From positions 8,914 to 72,913 of the forward strand of contig CAZTOW010000049.1 of the NCBI GenBank assembly GCA_964615375.1: a DNA stretch of 64,000 nucleotides, in the 5' to 3' direction. Source of the DNA: CAZKWG01 sp964615375 (GTDB lineage: Bacteria > Myxococcota_A > UBA796 > CAZKWG01). Position numbers and translations under genes: made by a program. The notes under the pieces are model-generated. The model did not search any database, was not told the DNA's origin, and saw only the letters and a list, made by a program, of their open reading frames with translations. Every line of letters begins with the position of its first letter. Position 1 is the first letter of the stretch. Positions 1 to 7,927 of this stretch are shown here, one piece after another.

Positions 1-886
1 CCGCAACGTCGTAGCGCGGCGCGGGGCGGCGCACGGTCATGGGCGCGGCCTCGCCCGGGGCGTCGTCCGCCTGGGCCTGCTCGGACGGGGCATCGAGCCC
101 CGGCACCAGCGGGTGTGTCCGCAGATAGCCCTCGATGTCCGGCCCGAGGCACGAGAAGGTGGTGGCGAGGGCCAGGATCGCCAGCTCGATGTCGTCGTCC
201 GTGAGCCGCTCGCCCTGCGCATGCAGGGCCGCATACACGATGACGGCCTCCAGCTCAGGGAGGTTCTCGGGCCACTCCTGCTTCACCAGCGCCGCCACGG
301 CCGAGGGTTCGAGCCCGATCACCCGGCGGGTCGGGAGGTAGGGGTGCTCGCGCAGGACGCGCTCGGCGAGGAGGCCGACGTCGAGGCTGCGCTCGCGGAG
401 GGGCGGCAGGGCCACGGTGCCGAACAGCAGCCGCTGGAGCAGCCCCGCCCGGAACACACCTTGGTCCACCAGCTCGCCGAGGTCCAGGGACGTACTGACC
501 AGCACGCGCACGTCGGCGCTGGTCGGGCTGCGCACCTGCTGGTGGAGCAGCGCCTCCAGGATGGCCTGCGCGCAGAGCGGCAGCTCGCCGACCTCCTCGA
601 TGAGCAGGGTGCCGCCCTGGGCGCGCGCGATGGACTCGCGCAGCCGGGTCGCGGGGTCGTCGTGCGTGGCCAGCTCGACGGCGTTCAGCGCCACGAGCGG
701 GCCGGCGCGCCCGCTGAGCGCGTGGATGTGCATGCCGAGCTCGGGCACCTCCAGGCCAACCTCGGCGAGGATGAGGACCGGGGCGATGCCGGGCGCGCGG
801 ACGCGGGCGTCATCGAGGGCCTCGCGCAGGGCCTGGGAGCTGCCGTGGATGGGCGGTTCGACGGAGACAGTGGGCTGTTCAGACAT
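1..886 (-). CDS. degenerate sigma54-activator-type AAA+ protein (3' end beyond window)
   Basis: Reading leftwards from ATG 886 the frame stays open to the window edge (at least 295 codons). Residues ~25-230 follow the NtrC-family AAA+ fold: a GGTLLIEEVGELPL Walker-B block, DVRVLVSTSLDL (sensor-like), LPPLRERSLDVGLL and WPENLPELEAVI, matching family LPPLRERxxDI and WPGNVRELxxVI. The Walker A stretch reads AEVGLEVPELG instead of GExGTGKE, and no GAFTGA sigma54-contact loop lies between it and Walker B. ATP hydrolysis and sigma54 remodelling are therefore doubtful; a regulatory or scaffold role is possible. It overlaps the recombinase stop by 8 nt, so it is the third gene of an XRE-recombinase-AAA operon. 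The fold call is firm, the function is not. Confidence 0.72.
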   Translation of the reverse strand, partial: MSEQPTVSVEPPIHGSSQALREALDDARVRAPGIAPVLILAEVGLEVPELGMHIHALSGRAGPLVALNAVELATHDDPATRLRESIARAQGGTLLIEEVGELPLCAQAILEALLHQQVRSPTSADVRVLVSTSLDLGELVDQGVFRAGLLQRLLFGTVALPPLRERSLDVGLLAERVLREHPYLPTRRVIGLEPSAVAALVKQEWPENLPELEAVIVYAALHAQGERLTDDDIELAILALATTFSCLGPDIEGYLRTHPLVPGLDAPSEQAQADDAPGEAAPMTVRRPAPRYDVA

Positions 887-1538
887 GGGCGTCCTCGGGT
901 TGGGTGGTTAGAGCGGGCGGCGGCCAGTGGCCCGCCTCGGTGAGCCGGCGGCGCAGGGTGGTGCGCGAGAGGTTGAGGATCCGGGCGGTGTCCTTGAGAT
1001 CGCGGCCCTCGCTGAGCAGCGCGAGCGCCGGGCGCAGGTCCAGGTCCACGCGAGGGCGCCCGCAGTGCTTGCCGGCGAGCTGGGCGCGGCGCACCCCGGC
1101 GCGGACGCGCTCCTGGATGATCGCCTTCTCGAACTCGGCGAAGCAGGCGAGCAGTTGAAGGAGCAGGCGCCCGGTGGGGCTGGTGGTGTCGATGCCGGGA
1201 TCGCGCAGCGACGCGAAGCCGACCCCGGCCGAAGCCAGGGTGTCCAGCACGGTCAGGACGTGCTGGAGGCTGCGCCCGAGCCGGTCGAGCTTCCACACCA
1301 GCAGGATGTCCACGCGGCCCGCCTGTACGTCGGCCATGAGCCGGTTCAGCGCGGGGCGGCTGGCCTTGCTGCCGCTGACGCCCTCGTCGATGTACTCGGC
1401 CGCGATGCCGTAGCCTCGCTGCTGGGCGACCTGGCGCAGCTCATCGAGTTGGAGGCCCACGTCCTGGCCGTGCTTGAGCGTGCTGACCCGGGCATAGAGC
1501 GCGGCGCGCGGCGGGCGGGCAGGGTTCGAGCTGCCCAT
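879..1538 (-). CDS. serine site-specific recombinase (resolvase/invertase family)
   Basis: 219 aa, the size of small resolvase/invertase enzymes. The N-terminus has the catalytic signature ALYARVSTLKHGQ (nucleophile Ser in YxRVS), followed by Q-LDELRQ, the EYIDEGVSGSKASRP block and DILLVWKLDRLGRS, all conserved in the family. A long E-helix region (LLACFAEFEKAIIQERVRAG) leads to a C-terminal helix-turn-helix (LKDTARILNLSRTTLRRRL). It would catalyse recombination at short inverted-dimer sites through a phosphoserine intermediate. ATG 1538 begins 1 nt after the stop of the upstream XRE gene. A role in mobilising or inverting nearby DNA is inference; no crossover sites were identified. Confidence 0.95.
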   Translation of the reverse strand: MGSSNPARPPRAALYARVSTLKHGQDVGLQLDELRQVAQQRGYGIAAEYIDEGVSGSKASRPALNRLMADVQAGRVDILLVWKLDRLGRSLQHVLTVLDTLASAGVGFASLRDPGIDTTSPTGRLLLQLLACFAEFEKAIIQERVRAGVRRAQLAGKHCGRPRVDLDLRPALALLSEGRDLKDTARILNLSRTTLRRRLTEAGHWPPPALTTQPEDAHV

Positions 1539-1539
1539 C

Positions 1540-2091
1540 TCACGCCTCGTCGTCGGCGCGGTCCCCGTCGCGCGCCTCGCGGATCAGCTCGTCCACGATG
1601 GGGCCGCCCTGGCGCACCGCCGCTTCGAGCTTCCGGGCGAACTCCAGGATCTGCGCCTTCTGAATGCGCGAGAACGCCTCCAGCCACCGCTCGTCCATCG
1701 CCGAGGGTCGCAGGTTGGGGTGCAGCATGAGGCTGGCGAAGGCATCGTCGCAGACGATGGCGTCGCGCAGCTCTGCGGGGACCTCCATCTTGAAGCCGGC
1801 CCGGGTGAGCATCAGGTCCAGCTCCTTGCCGAACAGCGTGGACAGCCGCGCGATCACCTCCAGCGAGGGCGGCCGGGCGCGCGCGCCGACCTCCAGCTTG
1901 TGGAGCTTCGAGAACGAGATCCCCAACGGGCGTGCGGCCTCGCGCAAGGTCATGCGAGCCTGTTTGCGCAGGTCGCGCAGCCACGGGCCGAAGTCGCGCC
2001 GGAAGCGCCAGGTCCAGGCGGCGCCATCCGGGCCAATGCCACCGATGGGTTGGGCGGGAGTCGAGGAAGGAGGGCTGGAGTCGGACTGCAT
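1540..2091 (-). CDS. XRE-family helix-turn-helix regulator
   Basis: 183 aa. Residues ~28-95 form a Cro/CI-type HTH: FGPWLRDLRKQARMTLREAA then GISFSKLHKLEVGARARPP and an LSTLFGKELD helix, matching the usual LRxxRxxxGlSqxxLAxxxGis...E.G pattern. The remaining ~85 residues are acidic and helical with no recognisable domain. It is the first gene of the minus-strand operon with the recombinase and the AAA+ protein, and faces a ~390-nt control region containing two inverted repeats, so autoregulation is plausible but unproven. The start ATG 2091 fits the length of the family; no strong Shine-Dalgarno is visible. Confidence 0.85.
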   Translation of the reverse strand: MQSDSSPPSSTPAQPIGGIGPDGAAWTWRFRRDFGPWLRDLRKQARMTLREAARPLGISFSKLHKLEVGARARPPSLEVIARLSTLFGKELDLMLTRAGFKMEVPAELRDAIVCDDAFASLMLHPNLRPSAMDERWLEAFSRIQKAQILEFARKLEAAVRQGGPIVDELIREARDGDRADDEA

Positions 2092-2179
2092 GGCGGGCTC
2101 CTGACGACAAGGGCGGGCGCGGACTACCCGCCCCGCAGGATCCCTTGAGTCAGGAGAAGACGCAAATCGAACGACCAGA

Positions 2180-2201
2180 ATTTGTCCGCTTCGCGGAAAA
2201 T
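2180..2201. promoter_or_regulatory. imperfect inverted repeat upstream of the XRE gene (candidate operator)
   Basis: Left arm ATTTGTCCGC (2180-2189), 3-nt spacer TTC, right arm GCGGAAAAT (2193-2201); the arms pair apart from one missing base. It sits ~90 nt upstream of the XRE start in an AT-richer patch. This is the geometry expected for a dimeric HTH operator, but binding is inference. Confidence 0.4.
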
Positions 2202-2268
2202 CGTGGACCTACGTTGGAAGCCAATTGTTCGGCCGTGACCCTTGTGGACAGGGGGGTGGCGCGGGGAT

Positions 2269-2280
2269 CGGTGCGCACCG
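2269..2280. promoter_or_regulatory. perfect 12-bp palindrome in the divergent intergenic region
   Basis: CGGTGCGCACCG is a perfect 12-bp palindrome midway between the XRE gene (leftwards) and the 22-codon peptide (rightwards). In GC-rich DNA such palindromes arise by chance fairly often, so this is a weak operator candidate. The rest of 2092-2384 holds no gene I can support. Confidence 0.25.
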
Positions 2281-2384
2281 GGTGGCCTGCCCTGCTGATC
2301 CCTTCGCGGCTAGGGTCCGTATCGGTCTCGTCGGTTCATCGGGCGAGAACCAACCCCCTTCGCCCACAACCACGAGGAGCCCCC

Positions 2385-2453
2385 ATGCGCGTTCGCACCC
2401 AGATCAAGGCCGGTCCCGAGACGTATATCCAGAAGCCCGGCCACAACACCTGA
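2385..2453 (+). CDS. 22-residue peptide, possible RiPP-precursor-like or signal peptide
   Basis: ATG 2385 follows GAGGAG by 5-6 nt, a good ribosome-binding site, and the frame ends at TGA 2451-2453. The peptide starts MRVRTQIKAG, contains a central TYIQK and ends KPGHNT. It recalls short uncharacterised bacterial peptides of the pattern (K/R)V(K/R)TxxKAG followed by a His/Asn-containing tail, but that is from memory and untested. It is divergent from the XRE operon. No modifying enzyme is adjacent. It might also be a chance small ORF; the RBS and composition argue for real translation. Confidence 0.4.
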   Translation: MRVRTQIKAGPETYIQKPGHNT

Positions 2454-2478
2454 ACGGTTGAGCGGGGGTGGGCTGGTC

Positions 2479-3492
2479 CTACTCGACCCCCCCGAGCGGG
2501 ATCAGCTCCCAGCCCAGGTCCACGTCCACGCCGAGCCAGCCCGCCCCCTCGCCGGGGTGCAGGACCTCGCGCCCGACGACGCGCCCGAGCAGCTTCTTGC
2601 CCGACGGCCCCTCGGGGAACTCCAGGAAGCCGAACAGCTCGAAGCGCTTGTCCGCCTGCTCGGCCACGATCTGGATGCCCGGCTGCGGCGGCCCCTCTCC
2701 AGGGAACAGGGCGAGCTGGATCAGGGCCACACCGTCCGCCTTCGGGTCACGCGCGCACAGGTAGCGGACCATGTCGTCGAGGTCGGAGGGCAGATCGTCG
2801 CCGAGCAGGTACGCCTCCCAGGCGCGGCCGGCGAAGCGCATGACCTGCGGCCCCTTCAGGCCCTCGGCCAGGATGCGGTCGCGCGAGAGGAGCCCGGCGA
2901 GGTCGGCGAGCTGCTGGACGTTGGCCGGCAGGGGCCTGTCAGGCGGGATCTCGCCGAAGCAGGCGAACAGCTCCGGCATGGCGCGCCGGGCTGGGACGAC
3001 GTTCGCGGGACGCCCGCCGGGCGCGGGCTCCACCAGGGGTTGCACCGCCTGCCAGAAGGGGCCGAGGCCCTCGCGGTCGCCGATCCGCCAGGTCGAGTCG
3101 TGCTGCCCGAGGCCAGTGCGCGGGTCGTTCGTGTAGAGCAGGATGGCGCCCAGCAGATCGTCGTCGTGGACGTGGACGACCATCGCCGCCTGGTGCTGGG
3201 CCGGGCCGTTCGAGAACTGGAGGCGGAAGATGAGGAACCGGTGCTCGACGCCGGGGCGCTCGCCGAGGGCCTGGAAGGTCGCGCCGATGTCCGCGCCCGG
3301 GTCGGATCGGGAGACGGTGGTGAGGTCGAGGGTCTCGGTGAATTCGTCGCCGACGAGTACGATCCTGGGGCGGGGCTCGCCCGCGAGGATGAGCTCGTTC
3401 TGGACCTCGCCGACGATGGCGTTGCGCACGGCGTCGGGGTCGGTGGCGTCGAGGTCGGAGCGGCGGCGGCGGAGGGGGATGGGGGTGAGCAT
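2479..3492 (-). CDS. conserved-looking cytoplasmic protein of unknown function
   Basis: 337 aa, soluble, no signal peptide, no TM segment and no motif I recognise. The body is beta-rich with hydrophobic strands such as HRFLIFRLQF and QAAMVVHVHDDDLLGAILLY, then a helical middle (LADLAGLLSRDRILAEGL) and an acidic C-terminus (LGVDVDLGWELIPLGGVE). It starts 9 nt downstream of the cupin-oxidoreductase stop, so it is probably the third gene of the sigma54-type operon beginning at 5510. Nothing in the sequence supports a specific role. Confidence 0.75.
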   Translation of the reverse strand: MLTPIPLRRRRSDLDATDPDAVRNAIVGEVQNELILAGEPRPRIVLVGDEFTETLDLTTVSRSDPGADIGATFQALGERPGVEHRFLIFRLQFSNGPAQHQAAMVVHVHDDDLLGAILLYTNDPRTGLGQHDSTWRIGDREGLGPFWQAVQPLVEPAPGGRPANVVPARRAMPELFACFGEIPPDRPLPANVQQLADLAGLLSRDRILAEGLKGPQVMRFAGRAWEAYLLGDDLPSDLDDMVRYLCARDPKADGVALIQLALFPGEGPPQPGIQIVAEQADKRFELFGFLEFPEGPSGKKLLGRVVGREVLHPGEGAGWLGVDVDLGWELIPLGGVE

Positions 3493-3501
3493 AGCTCGAA
3501 T

Positions 3502-5385
3502 CTACCAGGGGCGCGCCTCCCGCTCCAGCAGACCAGGTTGGGGCGCGATCCCGGGCCTCCATCCAGCCAGCAGGGTGCGCGCGAGGGCCGCCGCCTGTCG
3601 GGACAGCTCAGGCACGGCCGTCGTCTCCCACAGGCGCGGGCGACGCGCGGCGCCGAGGACCCAGAGCCCGGGGTCGGCCTCGCCGTGGACGCCGATCGCG
3701 CATCCATCTTCGTCCACCTCCAGGCCCAGGCCGTGCGCGTCCACCCGAACGCGCCCGGACTCCAGCAGGTGTTGGAGCGCGCGGTTGCGCGCGCGACGCA
3801 GGTCGGTGTCCGCGCCCGTGGCCAGGATGAGGCGGTCCACCGCGACCTCGCGCACCTCCCCCTCCGTGCGCAGGTGCAGGTGCAGCGCGTCGGGTCGTGG
3901 CGTGCAACCTTCGATCTCCGCCGCGAAGCAGTCCAGGTCGCCGGCCTCCTGCCACGCCGCCAGCGCCGCCAGCGAGCTTGCCGGGGCGCGGTGCCGGTAC
4001 AGCTCCCAGCGCGCCCGGTAGCGGCTCAGGAACACCGCGCGCTCCTCGGCGGGCAGCGCGGCCCACACCTCCGGGATCCGGGGTCGGAAGGCGTCGATCA
4101 CCGCCTGCCACGGCACGCCCCGCGCCGCCGACTCGGCCACGGAGTCGTCGAGCCAGCGCGCCAGCGCCCTCGCCTCGGTCGGCGCGGGCCAGGCGAGCTC
4201 GGGAGCGGGGCCACTCCAGATCACGCCCGGGAGATGCGCCTCGGGCCAGCGTCCGTGCCGCGAGATCACCGTCACGCGCCCCCGATGTCGGCGCGCGCGC
4301 AGCGAGAGCAGCACATCCACCGCGGTCAGCCCCATGCCCACGACCAGCACGCGCTCCTCGGGCGCGACGCCATCGAGCGCGCCCGGATCCCAGGCGTCCC
4401 GCACCACCCGAGCGTCGGTGTACGCAGACTCGGTGAGCCCCTCGGGCGCGCGCGGCGGGAGGTGCCCGGTCGCCAGCACGACCGCGTCGGCTGGCAGCCA
4501 GCGCCCGTCCGAGAGGCGCACCCCCTCGGGCTCCACCGCGACCGCCTCGCCCGCGGCCACGCGCAGCCGCCCCGGGCGCAGGGCCACGGTCTCGGCCAGC
4601 CGGGCGCCCACGTAGTCGCCGTAAAGCGCGCGCGGGAGCAGATTGGTCGGCTGCGCCTGGATCCCACGCTCCCGCGCAAACCGGAGAAAGTCCTCGGGGT
4701 CCTTGGGGTCCAGGCTCATCTTCGAGGCCGGCACGTTGAGCAGGTGAGCCGGATCGCGGGTGCCGTAGGCCACGCCGCGGCCGAGATCCTGCCCGCGCTC
4801 GACCAGGGAGATCCGAAGATCGGCGCCGCCCTGTCTCAGCAGGTGGATCGCCAGCGCCGTGCCGCAGAACCCGCCCCCGAGGATGACGATCCGGTGCCCC
4901 TCGCTCAGCGAGGGCTGGTCCACCGGCAGCGGCGGCGCGTAGAGGTGCAGCGTGATCAGCGGCTCGGCGCCCGCGTTGCCGACCTGGTGGACCTCGTCCT
5001 CCCCGGCCGTGACGATGGCGCCCGGTTGCAGGACGCGACGACCGGCGCCGAGGCGCAGCTCCTCGGCCGCGCCGGAGATCACGCGGAAGGCGCATGCCGA
5101 CCGGCCGTGTCCGTGGAGCGCGCTGCGCTGGCCGGGCATCCAGCAGAGCAGACGCAGCTCCCAGCCCTCGCCGCGCGCGACGAGGTTCCGGGTGTAGCGA
5201 TCCTCGGAGAAGCGCGTCCAGCTCGCCAGATCGGCGAGGTCCAAGGGGCTGCCGAGGGCCTCGGCCAGCCGCGACGCCTCGGGCGCCAGCGTCCCGGTGA
5301 GCAGCGCGCGGACGCGGGCGAGGAGGACAGAGAGCGGGCGCTCGGGGCTCGATTGAGCTGAGGACATGTCGAGGCCGGCGTTCAT
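3502..5385 (-). CDS. cysteine-dioxygenase-like cupin fused to FAD/NAD(P)-binding oxidoreductase
   Basis: 627 aa in two parts. Residues ~35-155 resemble the cysteine dioxygenase cupin: YTRNLVARGEGWELRLLCW, the metal-binding HGHGRSACAFRV block and a later DEVHQVGN histidine. Residues ~165-620 form an FAD/NAD(P)-binding protein: dinucleotide motif IVILGGGFCGTALAIHLL, GRGVAYGTRDPAHLLNVPASKMS (typical of the HpnW-like family), a second Rossmann motif RVLVVGMGLTAVDVLLSL and an ATGAD segment. Separately encoded CDO oxidises thiols such as cysteine to sulfinates; coupling this to a flavoprotein suggests thiol or sulfur redox metabolism, which is inference. ATG 5385 overlaps the stop of the upstream 42-aa peptide (ATGA), so the two are translationally coupled. 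Confidence 0.85.
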   Translation of the reverse strand: MNAGLDMSSAQSSPERPLSVLLARVRALLTGTLAPEASRLAEALGSPLDLADLASWTRFSEDRYTRNLVARGEGWELRLLCWMPGQRSALHGHGRSACAFRVISGAAEELRLGAGRRVLQPGAIVTAGEDEVHQVGNAGAEPLITLHLYAPPLPVDQPSLSEGHRIVILGGGFCGTALAIHLLRQGGADLRISLVERGQDLGRGVAYGTRDPAHLLNVPASKMSLDPKDPEDFLRFARERGIQAQPTNLLPRALYGDYVGARLAETVALRPGRLRVAAGEAVAVEPEGVRLSDGRWLPADAVVLATGHLPPRAPEGLTESAYTDARVVRDAWDPGALDGVAPEERVLVVGMGLTAVDVLLSLRARRHRGRVTVISRHGRWPEAHLPGVIWSGPAPELAWPAPTEARALARWLDDSVAESAARGVPWQAVIDAFRPRIPEVWAALPAEERAVFLSRYRARWELYRHRAPASSLAALAAWQEAGDLDCFAAEIEGCTPRPDALHLHLRTEGEVREVAVDRLILATGADTDLRRARNRALQHLLESGRVRVDAHGLGLEVDEDGCAIGVHGEADPGLWVLGAARRPRLWETTAVPELSRQAAALARTLLAGWRPGIAPQPGLLEREARPW

Positions 5386-5510
5386 GGCTGACAGGGCGCC
5401 GCGGTGGCGACGGGCTGGGCGCTGTGAGCGGGCTCGGAGCGGGTGAGCAGCCAGGTGGCCAGCACGACACAGACCAGCGTGAGCTGACCGAGGCGAAGGG
5501 ACAGGTTCAT
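5382..5510 (-). CDS. 42-aa single-pass membrane peptide leading the sigma54-type operon
   Basis: ATG 5508-5510 has a strong Shine-Dalgarno (AGGAGGACG, ~6 nt upstream). The frame encodes MNLSLRLGQLTLVCVVLATW then LLTRSEPAHS and a Cys-containing tail, ending in TGA 5382-5384 that overlaps the next ATG. Residues ~7-22 form one hydrophobic segment: either a TM anchor or an uncleaved or cleaved signal (AHSA-type end). It is the first gene after a sigma54-type promoter and is coupled to the cupin-oxidoreductase. Function unknown. It resembles other tiny membrane subunits only in size. Confidence 0.6.
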   Translation of the reverse strand: MNLSLRLGQLTLVCVVLATWLLTRSEPAHSAQPVATAAPCQP

Positions 5511-5535
5511 GAGATCGTCCTCCTGCCGAGGATGA

Positions 5536-5552
5536 TGCAGATCCCGTGCCAA
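5536..5552 (-). promoter_or_regulatory. sigma54 (-24/-12) promoter
   Basis: On the minus strand the sequence is TTGGCACGGGATCTGCA. The GG (5550-5549) and GC (5538-5537) dinucleotides are exactly 12 nt apart, and TGGCACG-N4-CTGCA differs from the consensus TGGCACG-N4-TTGCA at one base. Transcription would start near 5525, about 15 nt before the 42-aa ORF and its Shine-Dalgarno. An inverted repeat ~95 nt upstream is suitably placed for an enhancer-binding protein. Strong sequence match; no functional evidence. Confidence 0.65.
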
Positions 5553-5611
5553 CGCCTACACGAGGGGGAACGCTCGTTCTCGCCGACTCACTGCCAGCCT
5601 GGACGGGTTCT

Positions 5612-5628
5612 CCGTGACGGGATCACGG
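5612..5628. promoter_or_regulatory. inverted repeat, candidate enhancer-binding site for the sigma54 promoter
   Basis: CCGTGA-N5-TCACGG is a perfect 6-bp-arm inverted repeat centred ~95 nt upstream of the predicted start of transcription, within the usual range for upstream activator sequences of sigma54 promoters. No T-run follows on either strand, so a terminator is less likely. Which activator would bind is not evident. Confidence 0.4.
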
Positions 5629-5752
5629 CCCATTCCACCCCAGCCGCCCCCTCTCTGGCAGAGCCGGCCGTGCTCGCCGCGCGCTCACGCCAGTCTGGAA
5701 GCGGGCCAGAGATGCACCGAGGTCTCGGCTAAAGCCGGGTGAAGAGCGAGGC

Positions 5753-7915
5753 TCACCGCCCGGAAGCATGGCCGCCGAAGATGGTCACACCCCGCTCTCG
5801 GATGGCGGCGAGCACGGGCTCCGGGGGGCGCTGGTTGCGTGCCCAGCGGCCTCCGTTGTAGCCGAATCTGGAGCCTGACACATAGCAATTGTGCCACACA
5901 TCCCTCCGTCCTTCCTGCCCGCAGACCACGCGGATGTGGCCGTAGCCGGCGAGATCGAAGTCCAGGTCTCGGCAACCCTCGGCGGCGCTGGCCCGCTGCT
6001 CGGCCGTGGCGCCGCCGCGGCTGCCGGCGGGGCCGGGCGTGCGCGCAGGCGTACCGGCGGCGAGTCGGCGCTCGCCGAGCGCGTTGAGCTGCTGGCCGTC
6101 GGACTTCATCGCGGCGGCGAGGATCTCGGCGAAGCGCGGGATGTGCTCGGCGGGGATGAGCAGGCCGGCGCTCTTACCGGTGTAGTCACCCTGGTAGGTG
6201 TCCTTGTCGCCGGTGGTCTCCCAGGGTTCGTAGGCCGCGCTGGTCGCGTTCCAGACCTTGATCCCGGGCAGCAGCTCGCGCAGGCGCGTGATCTCGGCCG
6301 GACTCCAGGACTCGCTGACCGGGTACAGGTCGATGCCGGTGACCATGCTGCCCTGGCCGACCCGCGTAGAGACCTGCACGCCGTTCTCCGCCAGGAAGGT
6401 CTTCACCGCCCGCGAGACGGCGCCTCGGTTCGGGTAGGGCTTGTGGGCGCCCTGCTGGACGAGCATCTCCTCGGCGAGCTCGCGCAGGTAGCGGGGCTCG
6501 GCGAAAGTCTCGACCAGAGGCGCGCTGTCGTCGGGCTTGAGCATCCACAGCGGCTCGGCGCGGGCCACGTCGCCGCGCGAGAGGATGGCCTCGTGGCCGC
6601 GGATCTCGGCGACGGTCCAGCCCGGGTCCGGCTGCCGACCGTAGGGGCCGAGGACGTGGGTCAGCACGCGGTCGCCCACCTTGAAGCGCGTGGACCAGTC
6701 GGGCGGCACGCGACGGAGCCAGGCCAGCTCCCAGGATTCATCCTCGGTTCTCTGCTCCTTCGCCTCCAGCGTGAGCAGCCGCCAGCGGCGCTCGTCGAGG
6801 CCCTCGACCCGCTCGTCGGGGTGCGCCCAGCGCCACGCAGCGAGCAGTCGGTAGAGCTCCAGGAACTCCTGGCGGGCGGCGGCCCCATGCCGGGTCCACT
6901 GGCGCTTCATCTCGGGCTTGCGGGCGTTGTCGGCCTTCTCCGCGTAGTTGCTGATGTCCCGGTGACGGCCCACGACCTGCGACCACAGCTCGGAGGGCGC
7001 GATCCAGCGGTCACCGACCTGGACATCGGGCACGACGCGGGTGGGCCACGCCAGCTCCTCGTAGAGCTGCCCCCGCGCGCTCGCGGAGCGGCCCGAGTCG
7101 AGCTTCAACGTGTAGGAATAGTGGACGTCCTCGTCCCGACGCCCGCCGAACAGCGCGGCGACGACGATGGCGTGGACCTCGGTGACGAGGCCGTGCTCGC
7201 CCTGCTCGGTGACGACGCGGGTGTTCTGGTCGATCTCACCGGGCTGGAGCGCCCGACCGCGGCGACCGCCCCAGCGGGTGGGCGTGGCGGCGGACTCGAG
7301 TCCGGTCGTCGACGCATGTGCGGCGAGGGCCTCGATGTCGGCCGCCAGCGCCAGGAGCCGCCCCGGCTTGCCGGCGGGGGTGCGCGCGAGGCCGGCGGCG
7401 AGGGCTGGTGCGACGAGTTGCTCCTCCTCCTCCGTGAAGTGGTGGCGCGCGGCCTCGATGGCGGGGCCTTGGTAGCGGCGCCCGGCGCGCAGATCGGCGG
7501 CGAGCGCGAACAGGTGCTCGGCGACGTACTCGTGCTCCTCGCGTGCGTGGTCGAGCGCGTCCGCAAGGCTCGGGACCTGGCCGCGAAGGTACGGAAACAG
7601 CGTGCGGTTCTCGTAGCTGACGTGGTCGTCGATGGCGTCGATGTAGTCCGCGAGCTCGGCGCCCTGGCTCGCGGGACCACGCGATGCGAGGTGCCGCTCG
7701 ACAGCATCCAGCACCAGGCGCGCGAGCCGATGCTCCTCGCGCAGGCGGGTGAACGCGGGCTCGATGGCGGCGACCGGGAAAGCCTGGCGCACGGCCTGGA
7801 GCAGCCCGGCGCGGTTGCGCTCGAAGAAGCTGTCCACGTCGTCGGCGTCGAGGCCGGCGGGCGGGTCGCGGTGGAGCACGGTGTAGACGGCTTGGAGCAG
7901 GAGCTCGGGGTCCAT
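5753..7915 (-). CDS. hemerythrin-like domain fusion with N-terminal PPxGL/DxDxF module
   Basis: 720 aa, three parts. Residues 1-45 are the shared island module (DPPAGLDADDVDSFFERNR). Residues ~50-175 are a hemerythrin HHE-like four-helix bundle with candidate iron ligands H62, H98, E102, H123/H128 and H158/E163 (REEHRL, HVSYENRTLFP, EEHEYVAEHL, HHFTEEEEQL). Residues ~210-720 are homologous to the whole 484-aa product of 9376-10830, sharing RVVTEQGEHGLVTE, a PPDW...VGDRV block and the C-terminal GHIRVVCG...GGRW...RERGVTIFG motif. Hemerythrin bundles bind O2 or sense redox state; here it probably adds a sensor to the family. It is the last gene of the leftward run, 12 nt below the PP-loop gene. 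Function of the large C-terminal part is unknown. Confidence 0.8.
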   Translation of the reverse strand: MDPELLLQAVYTVLHRDPPAGLDADDVDSFFERNRAGLLQAVRQAFPVAAIEPAFTRLREEHRLARLVLDAVERHLASRGPASQGAELADYIDAIDDHVSYENRTLFPYLRGQVPSLADALDHAREEHEYVAEHLFALAADLRAGRRYQGPAIEAARHHFTEEEEQLVAPALAAGLARTPAGKPGRLLALAADIEALAAHASTTGLESAATPTRWGGRRGRALQPGEIDQNTRVVTEQGEHGLVTEVHAIVVAALFGGRRDEDVHYSYTLKLDSGRSASARGQLYEELAWPTRVVPDVQVGDRWIAPSELWSQVVGRHRDISNYAEKADNARKPEMKRQWTRHGAAARQEFLELYRLLAAWRWAHPDERVEGLDERRWRLLTLEAKEQRTEDESWELAWLRRVPPDWSTRFKVGDRVLTHVLGPYGRQPDPGWTVAEIRGHEAILSRGDVARAEPLWMLKPDDSAPLVETFAEPRYLRELAEEMLVQQGAHKPYPNRGAVSRAVKTFLAENGVQVSTRVGQGSMVTGIDLYPVSESWSPAEITRLRELLPGIKVWNATSAAYEPWETTGDKDTYQGDYTGKSAGLLIPAEHIPRFAEILAAAMKSDGQQLNALGERRLAAGTPARTPGPAGSRGGATAEQRASAAEGCRDLDFDLAGYGHIRVVCGQEGRRDVWHNCYVSGSRFGYNGGRWARNQRPPEPVLAAIRERGVTIFGGHASGR

Positions 7916-7927
7916 GGGCGTCCTCTC

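Noticed and set aside
5511..5752. Possible cobalamin-type riboswitch upstream of the cupin-oxidoreductase operon
   Set aside because: Neither a B12-box (GCC-ACTG) arrangement nor a consistent set of stems could be found; the sigma54 element and inverted repeat explain the conserved-looking parts.
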